Assembly (NCBI GenBank): GCA_964537555.1
Contig: CAZIAD010000007.1
Coordinates: forward strand, 1-64,000
Origin: CAYRWR01 sp964537555
GTDB lineage: Bacteria; Spirochaetota; Brevinematia; Brevinematales; CAYRWR01
Length of the DNA stretch: 64,000 nucleotides
Direction: 5' to 3'
Part shown: positions 15,400-23,660 of the stretch, piece by piece
Layout of the letters: each line of letters opens with the position of its first letter
Position numbering within the stretch: the stretch's first letter is position 1
Translations under genes and position numbers: made by a program
The notes under the pieces: generated by a model
Told to the model about the DNA's origin: nothing
Database searches by the model: none
The model's input: the letters and a program-made list of their open reading frames with translations, nothing else

Positions 15400-16155
15400 A
15401 TGAGTAATAAAAGTACATTTGCCATAGAAGTAGAAGACCTGACGGTGGCCTATCATGAAAAGCCGGTGATCTGGGACCTGGACCTCTCTGTCCCGCCCGG
15501 AGTATTGATGGCTATTATCGGGCCTAATGGCGCGGGCAAGACCACGCTCATCAAAAGTATACTGGGTCTGATCCGTATAGCCGCAGGTAAGGTCATGATA
15601 CACGGCAAGCCCTATCAGCAGAACCGCCACATGGTGGGCTATGTCCCCCAGCGCTCTTCGGTAGACTGGGACTTTCCCACCAATGTCCTGGATGTGGTCA
15701 TGATGGGGCTCTATGAAAAAGTAGGGTGGCTGCGCCGTCCCGGTAAAAAAGAGAAAGCCCTGTCTATGGAGGCCCTGGCTAAGGTAGGCATGACGGATTA
15801 TGCCTCCCGGCAGATCAGTCAGCTCTCAGGAGGGCAGCAGCAGCGCGTGTTCCTGGCCCGGGCCCTGGTCCAGGATGCCGATGTGTACTTTATGGATGAG
15901 CCCTTTCAGGGAGTGGACGCAGCCACGGAAAAGGCTATCATCACGCTGCTCAAAGACCTGCGTTCAGCCGGTAAGACCGTCCTGGTAGTGCATCACGACC
16001 TCCAGACCGTAAAAGAATACTATGACTGGGTCCTGCTCATGAATGTGCGTAAGATCGTGAGCGGGCCGGTCAGCGAAGTGTTTACTTCAGAAAACCTCAA
16101 AGCCGCGTATGGCGGGCGTCTCTCCTTTATCGAGGCCGCCCAGGCCCGGGAGTAA
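15400..16155 (+). CDS. troB: metal (Mn/Zn/Fe) ABC transporter ATP-binding protein, TroB/ZnuC-like
   Basis: 251 residues. Walker A GPNGAGKTTL, Q-loop YVPQRSSVDWDFP (the P-x-R-x-x-x-D-W-x-F-P pattern is typical of Mn/Zn transporters), signature LSGGQQQRVFLARAL, Walker B VYFMDEPFQGVD and the H-loop in VVHHDL. It powers the two membrane permeases encoded right after it (3 bp, then directly abutting). The operon promoter with palindromic operator lies 36 bp upstream. The substrate metal cannot be told from this sequence. Confidence 0.92.
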   Translation: MSNKSTFAIEVEDLTVAYHEKPVIWDLDLSVPPGVLMAIIGPNGAGKTTLIKSILGLIRIAAGKVMIHGKPYQQNRHMVGYVPQRSSVDWDFPTNVLDVVMMGLYEKVGWLRRPGKKEKALSMEALAKVGMTDYASRQISQLSGGQQQRVFLARALVQDADVYFMDEPFQGVDAATEKAIITLLKDLRSAGKTVLVVHHDLQTVKEYYDWVLLMNVRKIVSGPVSEVFTSENLKAAYGGRLSFIEAAQARE

Positions 16156-16158
16156 GAC

Positions 16159-17271
16159 ATGACATTACAGAGCCTGATTTCGGATGTGATGTTTAACTCT
16201 ACTATGCGTACAGTGACCCTGGGCTCCACCCTGCTGGGAATAGTGAGCGGGGCTATCGGCAGCTATGCCGTCCTGCGTAAGCAGAGCCTTCTGGGGGATA
16301 CCATCTCCCACGCCGCCTTTCCGGGAGTGATACTGGCCTTTATGATCACAGGGAGCAGGGCCCCCCTCTATATCATCCTGGGTGCGGCTGTGGTAGGCTG
16401 GCTGGCCACGGTCATGATCATGGCCCTCATCAAAAACAGCAAAATAAAAAACGACTCTGCTCTGGGTATTGGCCTGTCCCTCTTCTTCGGGATGGGTATT
16501 GTACTTTTATCCTATGTACAGAATGCGGATTTTAAAAATAAAGCAGGCCTGGACAAGATCCTGTTCGGCCAGACTGCGGCCATTCAGGTGCAGGACGTCT
16601 GGATCACCCTGGTACTGGGGCTGCTCATCCTGCTCCTGATCAGCCTGTTCTGGAAGGAGTTTAAACTCCTGAGTTTTGACTCTGAATTTGCTAAGAGTAT
16701 AGGCCTGCCTGTGCGCATCCTGGATGGAATACTGATGACTGCTCTGGTGCTGGCTATAGTCCTGGGACTGCAGACAGTAGGGGTGGTCCTCATGAGCGCC
16801 ATGATCGTGGCACCCGCCGCTGCCGCCCGGCAGTGGACCGAAAAGCTGGGAGTGATGATCATACTCTCCTCGGTGATAGGGGCACTATCCGGAGCCCTGG
16901 GAGTAGCCATCTCCCGGGTGGCAGAGTTTCCCCCCGGACCTACTATAGTAGTAGTGGCCTCAGTATTTGTGATCATTTCCCTGTTTTTTGCGCCTAACCG
17001 GGGTATACTGTGGAAGGCTCTGCGGCAGATCAGCTTTAAAAAGCAGATCCAGCTGGATACCCTGCTCTATGACTTTTACGGCCTGGCTCTCCATCATGAC
17101 AATCCGCATCATCCCCATACCCTGGGTACCCTGAAGATATTAAATGCCAATCCCATGTACCTGAGGCAGGCCCTCACCCGGCTGGAAGAGCTGGGTTATG
17201 TGCAGTACGGATATGCCCTCACTGAAAAAGGCCTGGCCAAGGCCCGTGAATTTGACCGGAAGGAGGACTAG
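16159..17271 (+). CDS. troC: metal ABC transporter permease with C-terminal winged-helix-like domain
   Basis: 370 residues. Residues 1-285 are an ABC-3 (TroC/ZnuB) permease with about eight membrane helices and the conserved SLLGDTISHAAFPGV segment. After the last helix there is an extra cytoplasmic domain of about 75 residues: a His-rich piece (LALHHDNPHHPH) and then LRQALTRLEELGYVQYGYAL plus TEKGLAKARE, which reads like the winged helix of DtxR-family regulators. Such fusions are known in some Mn/Fe permeases. I infer metal sensing or interaction with the ATPase. GGGAG precedes the ATG. Confidence 0.88.
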   Translation: MTLQSLISDVMFNSTMRTVTLGSTLLGIVSGAIGSYAVLRKQSLLGDTISHAAFPGVILAFMITGSRAPLYIILGAAVVGWLATVMIMALIKNSKIKNDSALGIGLSLFFGMGIVLLSYVQNADFKNKAGLDKILFGQTAAIQVQDVWITLVLGLLILLLISLFWKEFKLLSFDSEFAKSIGLPVRILDGILMTALVLAIVLGLQTVGVVLMSAMIVAPAAAARQWTEKLGVMIILSSVIGALSGALGVAISRVAEFPPGPTIVVVASVFVIISLFFAPNRGILWKALRQISFKKQIQLDTLLYDFYGLALHHDNPHHPHTLGTLKILNANPMYLRQALTRLEELGYVQYGYALTEKGLAKAREFDRKED

Positions 17272-18381
17272 ATGCCCCTTTATTATACAGAAGTACTGAT
17301 GGTAGCCGTAGTGGTGGCTATAGCCTGTGCCCTCCCCGGTGTGTTTCTGGTCCTGAGAAAGATGGCCCTGCTCTCCGATGCTATCAGCCATGCCATCCTG
17401 TTCGGGATAGTAGTGGCATTCCTCATGGTACGTAACCTGGAGTCCCCCCTTCTGATAGTAGGGGCAGCTGTGGTCGGAGTACTGGTAGTGGTTCTGGTGG
17501 AGCTACTTAACAAGACCCGCCTGGTCAAGGAAGATACTGCCATAGGCCTTGTCTTTCCGGCACTGTTTGCACTGGGAGTGATACTGGTAGCCAGTTATAC
17601 CGGTGATGTCCATCTGGACATAGATTCTGTGCTGTTTGGACAGGTAGAATTTTCCTTCCTGCATCGTATGGAGTGGCGGGGGACGGACCTGGGACCCTAT
17701 TCCCTCATTGTGATGGGGATCATATTATTCATTAATGCCCTGTATATATTGCTGTTCTACAAAGAACTGAAGCTCTCTACTTTTGATGTGGGCCTGGCTG
17801 CTTCACTGGGGTTTTTACCGGGCCTGCTCCATTATACCCTTATGACTCTGGTCAGTGTGACGGCTGTGGGAGCCTTTGATGCCGTGGGGCCCATCCTGGT
17901 AGTAGCTCTCATGATCATTCCTCCCGCCACCGCTCAGCTCCTGTCAAAACGCCTTTCTGCGATGATAGGGCTTACCGTTATTTTTGCCGTCTCTTCCGCG
18001 GTAGGGGGATTTTTTATTGCCCGCTGGCTCGATGTCTCTATGGCCGGGACCATGTCTGTGTTCTCCGGGATACAGTTTTTTCTGGTGTATACCTTTGCTC
18101 CCCGGACCGGACTGCTGGCTAACTCACTGCGGCGAAAAAGACAGAAAGGGGAGTTTAGGAGGATCATGCTCCTGGTGCATCTGTCCCATCATGAGAATAC
18201 CGATGAGGAAGAGACGGAGTGCCGCATAGCTACCCTCCATGAGCACCTGCACTGGAAGAAAGAGCTGGCTGACCGCAGTGTAGAGGAGTCCCTGAGCCGG
18301 GGCCTGGTCAGTAATAATCAGGGAGTCTTACGGCTCACCGAGGCAGGAAAATCCCTGGCCAGTACCCAGAGTGGTAAGTAG
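17272..18381 (+). CDS. troD: second metal ABC transporter permease with C-terminal extension
   Basis: 369 residues, starting at the base after the troC stop (AAGGAGG 5 nt before the ATG). ABC-3 permease: KMALLSDAISHAILFGIVVA at residues 27-46, about eight helices, VGAFDAVGPILVVALMIIPP. From about residue 286 comes a soluble tail with HLSHHENTDEEE, TLHEHLHWKKELAD, then SLSRGLVSNNQGVLRLTEAG, again winged-helix-like and rich in His/Glu. TroC and TroD probably form the heterodimeric channel. The operon ends here; no TroA-type binding protein is encoded. Confidence 0.88.
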   Translation: MPLYYTEVLMVAVVVAIACALPGVFLVLRKMALLSDAISHAILFGIVVAFLMVRNLESPLLIVGAAVVGVLVVVLVELLNKTRLVKEDTAIGLVFPALFALGVILVASYTGDVHLDIDSVLFGQVEFSFLHRMEWRGTDLGPYSLIVMGIILFINALYILLFYKELKLSTFDVGLAASLGFLPGLLHYTLMTLVSVTAVGAFDAVGPILVVALMIIPPATAQLLSKRLSAMIGLTVIFAVSSAVGGFFIARWLDVSMAGTMSVFSGIQFFLVYTFAPRTGLLANSLRRKRQKGEFRRIMLLVHLSHHENTDEEETECRIATLHEHLHWKKELADRSVEESLSRGLVSNNQGVLRLTEAGKSLASTQSGK

Positions 18382-18531
18382 GGCCCCAGGGAGTGCGGTA
18401 CCGGTTACTGTGCCCTCAGTATGGTTTCAATTTTATTGCTTGTAGTTTTTAGGTATCTTAGGTGTAGTAGTCTTGTCTGCTCTGTAGCTTTCCAGTCACA
18501 TATCTGCGTTAAGGTTTTGATTTCAAATTAA

Positions 18532-19167
18532 TCATTCTTTCAGACTAAAAAATACGGCTGCCAGGCCGTCGTGGTCCCCGGTAGTGTAGCGCGAATTGTT
18601 CATCCAGTTGTTTAGGATTCTCCTGCCCGCGGGGGTATACTGCCGTGAGAGATACATAAGCCGGGTAAATTCATCCCGTGATTGAGAGAAAGATACATAA
18701 ACATGATGAACGGGCGCGAACAGGTCCAGAGATTCCCGGCTGATGGTGCCGATGAAGAGATAGCTCCCCCGCCATGGAGCAGGACCGAATACCCGTAAAT
18801 GATTGTTCATCCGCCAGGTGGGACGATCTGAAAAGGCACTCAGGTGTTCTGTGGGAAGCTGGGTATAGAGTACTCCTCCTATCCAGCCCAAATAACCTGT
18901 AGAATGGCCAAACCTTTTGGGGTAACCGGCTTCAGCGCATGCAGCTTCCAGTCTAAGCACAGCCTCCTGCGGGGTGGAGGAATTAGTATCGATAAATATC
19001 AGATTGATAGGTTCCAGAAGATACCTGTCTCTGAATTTCATGCCCAGCCAGTGAGCCGGAGTGCTGTCTGGCAGAAGCATCCAGGGCCCGATGCTAGGCA
19101 GGGGGACTTCCGCTCTCAGGATCAGAAAGATCAGGGGCATAATGAGTATGGGCAGTTTTTTCGACAC
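18532..19167 (-). CDS. secreted protein of unknown function
   Basis: 211 residues, GTG start (GGAAG 8 nt upstream), with an N-terminal hydrophobic signal segment (about 5-19). Well-ordered soluble domain with WLGMKFRDRYLLEPINLIFI, GHSTGYLGWIGG, NNHLRVFGPAP, IGTISRE and HHVYVSFSQSRDEF. The strings look like those of a real conserved family, but I do not recognise it. No neighbours in an operon. Convergent with troD. An enzyme outside the cytoplasm is a possibility, nothing more. Confidence 0.6.
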   Translation of the reverse strand: MSKKLPILIMPLIFLILRAEVPLPSIGPWMLLPDSTPAHWLGMKFRDRYLLEPINLIFIDTNSSTPQEAVLRLEAACAEAGYPKRFGHSTGYLGWIGGVLYTQLPTEHLSAFSDRPTWRMNNHLRVFGPAPWRGSYLFIGTISRESLDLFAPVHHVYVSFSQSRDEFTRLMYLSRQYTPAGRRILNNWMNNSRYTTGDHDGLAAVFFSLKE

Positions 19168-19471
19168 CAGATATACTTCCGTATAAATTATTACCTAAAA
19201 GGAAACAATATTTTAACAGGAACCTATCGTAATGGCAAGCTGACAGAAGCTAATCCGGTGTGGATTAAGGCAGTCACATCCTAGCCGCAACAGCCTGTCA
19301 TTTGACCCCCACTTGAAATATGCTTCATGTTTAAAAGCTTAAAAATATTTCCGATTATATGCTTAAATAAGATCTTCAGAATAACTTATAAGAAACAGGA
19401 TATTGGACTTTTATTCTGGTGTTTTCTGGTATATATTATATAATTATAAAAAATATGCAGATGGAATGACT
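19168..19471. other. intergenic region upstream of the radical SAM pair
   Basis: 304 bp. TATAAT occurs at 19439-19444 without a good -35 at the right distance. Nothing else recognised. Confidence 0.4.
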
Positions 19472-20725
19472 ATGATAGCACCCGGATCCAAGAGTTTTTT
19501 TACCCGTCAGACCATAAAGATGATAACCAGCAAGGCTAAAGACACTACTTATCATTTCTCCGAAATTCCGGACTATTCCTTTAAGGGAAAATACGGGCTG
19601 TATATTCATGTACCCTTTTGCACTCAGATCTGCCGCTTCTGCCCCTATTATAAAGTGACCCTCACCGCAGGGCTCAGGCAGGAATTTATCCAGGCTCTGC
19701 TCCGTGAGATCTCCTACCGGGACATGTCGGGCAGTCCCCGCTGGATCTACATCGGGGGAGGCACCCCCAATGTACTGAGTATAGAGGAATGGAGGCAGAT
19801 ATTTACCGCACTCTCCCAGAAGATCAGTCTGCAAAACATCGGTATAGAGCTCTCTCCCCATATCCTGAGCCGGGAATATCTGACAGGCCTCAGCGAGCTG
19901 GGAGTGAAAAAGATCAGCATAGGTATAGAGAGTTTTAACCGGGAGATACTGGAAGACTACCAGAGGAATCATGTCAGCTCTGAAAATCTCTCTGAGCTCA
20001 TTCAGCATGCCCTGAGCCTGGGAATGTGGGTCAATGCAGATATCATGCTGGGCTTTGAAAATCAGAAGATATATACTTTTAGAAAAGATATAGAGAGCTT
20101 CCTCAGTACCGGGGCCCAGCAGATCACTATCTATCCTCTCATGACCATCAGGGGCAGCCGGATCAATTATCAGACCATTGATGATGAGATACAGTTCCGG
20201 CTCATAGAAGAGGCAGCACGGACTTTAAAGGCTGCCGGCTATAGCAGGCGTACTCTCTGGACCTTTACCAGAGGGCAGGAGCTCTATGATTCCTCCTACG
20301 ATGAGCTGGGTTCGGACTACCTGGGCCTGGGGGCCAGTGCTATCAGTTCCACCCGGGGCTGGGTATCGGTCAATCTGCCCCTGGAAGGATATAACAAAAG
20401 TTTTTCGGGCCCGGGCCAGCCCCGTGCCTTTGTCAACTCTCATGTAAAGCGTTCGGCCCATGAAGGCTGGCGCCGTTTTGGGATGATGCTCTATGAGCGC
20501 CGCCTTCACCCTTCTCTTCATTTTCCCTGGTATCTGGATATCTTTATTCTCATACTGATGATGAGCGGCTATAGCTTCTGGGGCAGACAGACCCGCAGAG
20601 GTATCAAGTACGCCCACTACCTGACCAAGTCTGTAGTAGAGACCAAGTCTTTTCCTATACAGCATCCCGGCTGTGTAGATAACCTGGATGAATATTACGA
20701 ATCCATAAAAAGGAAGATCGTATGA
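19472..20725 (+). CDS. radical SAM protein of the HemN/HemW superfamily
   Basis: 417 residues from ATG 19472 (GATGGA 6 nt upstream; ATG 19466 is an alternative). YIHVPFCTQICRFCPYY carries the 4Fe-4S motif CxxxCxxC and the HemN-like lead-in; YIGGGTPN, SIGIESF and NADIMLGF follow in family order. The Cys after the triad, present in coproporphyrinogen oxidases, is Pro here, and the C-terminal part differs from HemW and holds a hydrophobic stretch (about 325-340). So it is a relative with its own substrate, not a clear heme enzyme. The stop overlaps the next radical SAM gene by 4 bp. Confidence 0.8.
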   Translation: MIAPGSKSFFTRQTIKMITSKAKDTTYHFSEIPDYSFKGKYGLYIHVPFCTQICRFCPYYKVTLTAGLRQEFIQALLREISYRDMSGSPRWIYIGGGTPNVLSIEEWRQIFTALSQKISLQNIGIELSPHILSREYLTGLSELGVKKISIGIESFNREILEDYQRNHVSSENLSELIQHALSLGMWVNADIMLGFENQKIYTFRKDIESFLSTGAQQITIYPLMTIRGSRINYQTIDDEIQFRLIEEAARTLKAAGYSRRTLWTFTRGQELYDSSYDELGSDYLGLGASAISSTRGWVSVNLPLEGYNKSFSGPGQPRAFVNSHVKRSAHEGWRRFGMMLYERRLHPSLHFPWYLDIFILILMMSGYSFWGRQTRRGIKYAHYLTKSVVETKSFPIQHPGCVDNLDEYYESIKRKIV

Positions 20726-22056
20726 AGATATTGCTCATCCTGGCCTCCGATATACATTACCGCTCACATGGCAGGCATGCCCGGCGGGTCATAGTAAATC
20801 TGGAGCCTGTAACCCTCACTACACTGGCTGCTCTGGTCCCCCCGGAGCTGGATGCCGAGGTACGTATTGTGGATGAAGGGATACAGCGGGGCCAATACCG
20901 GGGCCAGATGTATGATGTAGTGGGTATTTCCTGCTGTACTGCTTCTGCAGAACGGGCCTATGCCCTGGCCCGATACTGGAAGCTCAAGGGTGCCTTTGTG
21001 GTGCTGGGTGGGATACATCCCACTCTGAACCCGGAAGAAGCAGCCCGTCACTGTGATGCAGTGGTAGTGGGTGCGGGAGAGGACACCTGGCCTCAGCTCC
21101 TCAGGGATTTTGCGGCCGACCGGGCCCAAAAGTTATACACTCAGAGTGATTGTCCTCTGCACTCACCTATACCCAAGCGGGATATCATGGGCCGGGGCTA
21201 TGTACGCATCCCCTCTGTGATCGCCAACCGGGGTTGTACCTTCGCATGCGATTTTTGTACTATACAGAGTATGTGGCGCAGCCGCCAGCACAAGCGGCCT
21301 ATAGGCGAAGTGGTGGATGAGATCCGCTCCCTGGGCACCAAGTATATGGTCCTGCTCGATCCGGGCCCCTCCAGTGATATGCAGTATACCCTGGAGCTCT
21401 ATGACGCCCTGCGCTCTCTTAAGGTATGGTGGGCCTGTCAGGCTACCGTGGATACTGCCTTTAATCCCGAGATGCTGGAGACTATGCGCCGGAGCGGCTG
21501 TGTGGCTGCCTTTGTCGGATTTGAGTCATTTTCGGAAGCGGGCCTGCAGAGCCATCATAAGACCTGGAATAAGGTAGATCGTTATAAAGAAGCCGTGTAT
21601 AATTTTCATGAAAAAGGGATCTCCCTGGTGGGAGGCTTTATCATGGGCTTTGATACCGAGACCCGGGAGAGCCTGGCCGAATTTCCCCGCCTGGTGCGGG
21701 AGCTGGGGGTAGACCTGCCCCGCTGCGCTATACTTACTCCTTATCCTGGTACTCCTCTGTTTGACAGACTGGAGGGCGAGGGGCGTATCCATCACAAGCG
21801 CTGGCACCTCTATGACGGATTTCACTCCGTGTACCAGCCTAAAAACATGGAGTCCAGAGAGCTGGAACAGATCTTCCACAAAAACTGGCTGGAGCTCTAC
21901 CGCATGGGTACTCTCCTGGACCGGGTAGCCAAGAACAAGACGATGTCCAAGTGGCTGGTCACGGCTATCAACCTGGGGATCAGGGCCTTTATCAAACGTA
22001 TCATCCGGTTTTATCCCAGATCCTATGAGGCTGACCTCTATCTGAAGTACCTGTAA
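20722..22056 (+). CDS. B12-binding-domain radical SAM protein
   Basis: 444 residues. The N-terminal 140 residues look like a cobalamin-binding domain (VVGISCCTASAERAYALARY, VLGGIHPTLNPEEA, DAVVVGAGEDTW); no DxHxxG is seen, which is common in this group. The radical SAM core follows with NRGCTFACDFCTI (CxxxCxxC), LLDPGPSSD, FVGFESF and GGFIMGFDTE. The C-terminal tail is basic with a short hydrophobic segment. ATG overlaps the upstream TGA by 4 bp and AAAGGAAG precedes it, so the two radical SAM proteins are made together. Substrate unknown (methyl transfer or lipid-type chemistry are possibilities). Confidence 0.82.
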   Translation: MKILLILASDIHYRSHGRHARRVIVNLEPVTLTTLAALVPPELDAEVRIVDEGIQRGQYRGQMYDVVGISCCTASAERAYALARYWKLKGAFVVLGGIHPTLNPEEAARHCDAVVVGAGEDTWPQLLRDFAADRAQKLYTQSDCPLHSPIPKRDIMGRGYVRIPSVIANRGCTFACDFCTIQSMWRSRQHKRPIGEVVDEIRSLGTKYMVLLDPGPSSDMQYTLELYDALRSLKVWWACQATVDTAFNPEMLETMRRSGCVAAFVGFESFSEAGLQSHHKTWNKVDRYKEAVYNFHEKGISLVGGFIMGFDTETRESLAEFPRLVRELGVDLPRCAILTPYPGTPLFDRLEGEGRIHHKRWHLYDGFHSVYQPKNMESRELEQIFHKNWLELYRMGTLLDRVAKNKTMSKWLVTAINLGIRAFIKRIIRFYPRSYEADLYLKYL

Positions 22057-22060
22057 GCAT

Positions 22061-22090
22061 AAAAAAAAGCGGCTGACACTCAGCCGCTTT
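22061..22090. terminator. terminator between convergent genes
   Basis: GCGGCTGA (22069-22076), CAC loop, TCAGCCGC (22080-22087); flanked by eight A on the left, which read as a U run on the minus strand. Best suited to end the xylG transcript, and usable for the radical SAM pair. Confidence 0.85.
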
Positions 22091-22108
22091 GTTACTTTTT
22101 GTGAATAA

Positions 22109-23641
22109 TCAGTTATTTCCTGTGGCCAGGGACATGATCTTTTCTTCGTCAGCATTTTTCCGGTCCAGGTCTGCCACCTTTCTGCCTTCATTCATGACCA
22201 GGATACGGTCGCACATGCCCAGTATCTCAGGGAGCTCACTGGATATCATGATGACACACACTCCCTGTTCCACCAGCTTATTCATAAGCTTGTAGATCTC
22301 TACCTTGGCACCTATATCTATGCCCCGGGTAGGGTCATCCAGTATCAGGACCCGGGGAGAAGTGGCCAGCCACTTAGCTATCACCACCTTTTGCTGATTT
22401 CCCCCGGACAGGGTGTTGACGGCATGCTCCAGAGAGGCTGTTTTAGTACCCAGTTCCTTATTATACTTTTCACTGATGGCCCTCTCCTGGTAGTGGTCCA
22501 GGATACCGGCTCGGGTGATGCTCTCCAGTGAGGCCAATGTAGTATTGAAAATAATATCCTGCTCCAGGATCAGTCCCTGCAGCTTACGGTCCTCTGTGAC
22601 CAGGGCCAGGCCGGCCTTTATAGCATCATGGGGCTGCCTGATGTTCAGCTTGCGTCCATCCAGGTATACTTCACCCTGTACCCGCCCTGCAGCTGCACCA
22701 AAGATGCTCATCACGAGCTCTGTACGTCCCGACCCCATGAGGCCTGATATGCCCAGTATCTCTCCCTGGCAGGCTTCAAAGCTGACATTATCTACCAGTT
22801 TTCTGCCGGGCAGGACGGGGTGGTCCAGGCTGATCCCTCTCACTTCCAGGACTGTTTCCCCCTTTTTAGTCTTATGAGACGGGTACATGGTCGATATATC
22901 TCGGCCCACCATACGGGTGATGATGTCATTCAGTGTGATCTTATCGATGGGATAGGTATCATCTATGCTCTGGCCGTCTCTGAGTACCTGTACTTTGTCC
23001 GCGATCCGTTTTATCTCTTCCATCTTATGGGAGATGTAGATCATAGCCACTTTTTCTTTTTTCAGGCGTTCGATGATGCGGAATAATTCATCACACTCCC
23101 GGTCAGACAGGGCTGAGGTAGGTTCATCCAGGATCAGTATCTCCGCATTCTGGGAGAGTGCCTTGGCTATCTCTACCATCTGCTGCTGCCCTACGCTGAG
23201 TTCTCTTACCATGTCATCGGGCTGTATATTGTGGATATGCAGCTGCTTAAGCAGGACCGCCGCATTGGCATACATCTGATGCCAGTCTATAAGGCCCAGG
23301 GGGCCCCGGGGCTGACGGTCCAGGTAGATATTCTCTGCCACACTAAGGTCATAGATGAGGTTCAGCTCCTGGTAGATGATAGCAATCCCGATCTCTTCTG
23401 CATCATGAGTGTGTCGAAATCTGCAGATCTTGTTTTTCACTTTGAGTTTTCCACTGTATTCAGGGTAGGGCCATACTCCGGATAATACCTTCATGAGGGT
23501 AGACTTGCCCGCTCCATTTTCTCCGACCAGGGCCAGTACTTCTCCAGGATAAGCCTTGAGGCTGACCTTGTCCAGGGCTTTGACACCGGGGAAGCTCATA
23601 CTTATATTCATCATCTCCAGTATGGGACTGTCTTTTTTCAT
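22109..23641 (-). CDS. xylG: sugar ABC transporter ATP-binding protein, XylG/MglA-type
   Basis: 510 residues from ATG 23641 (AAGGAT 7 nt upstream; the longer frame overlaps xylF). Two fused ABC domains as in the CUT2 family: first GENGAGKSTL, LSVGQQQMVEIAKAL and ILDEPTSAL; second with GLMGSGRTELVM (degenerate Walker A, as usual in CUT2), LSGGNQQKVVIAKWL and ILDDPTRGID. It energises uptake of a sugar (xylose-type, judged by its partner). It follows xylF by 19 bp, and a terminator comes after it, so no permease gene is part of this operon. Confidence 0.9.
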   Translation of the reverse strand: MKKDSPILEMMNISMSFPGVKALDKVSLKAYPGEVLALVGENGAGKSTLMKVLSGVWPYPEYSGKLKVKNKICRFRHTHDAEEIGIAIIYQELNLIYDLSVAENIYLDRQPRGPLGLIDWHQMYANAAVLLKQLHIHNIQPDDMVRELSVGQQQMVEIAKALSQNAEILILDEPTSALSDRECDELFRIIERLKKEKVAMIYISHKMEEIKRIADKVQVLRDGQSIDDTYPIDKITLNDIITRMVGRDISTMYPSHKTKKGETVLEVRGISLDHPVLPGRKLVDNVSFEACQGEILGISGLMGSGRTELVMSIFGAAAGRVQGEVYLDGRKLNIRQPHDAIKAGLALVTEDRKLQGLILEQDIIFNTTLASLESITRAGILDHYQERAISEKYNKELGTKTASLEHAVNTLSGGNQQKVVIAKWLATSPRVLILDDPTRGIDIGAKVEIYKLMNKLVEQGVCVIMISSELPEILGMCDRILVMNEGRKVADLDRKNADEEKIMSLATGNN

Positions 23642-23660
23642 ATTTATTATCCTTAAGGGA

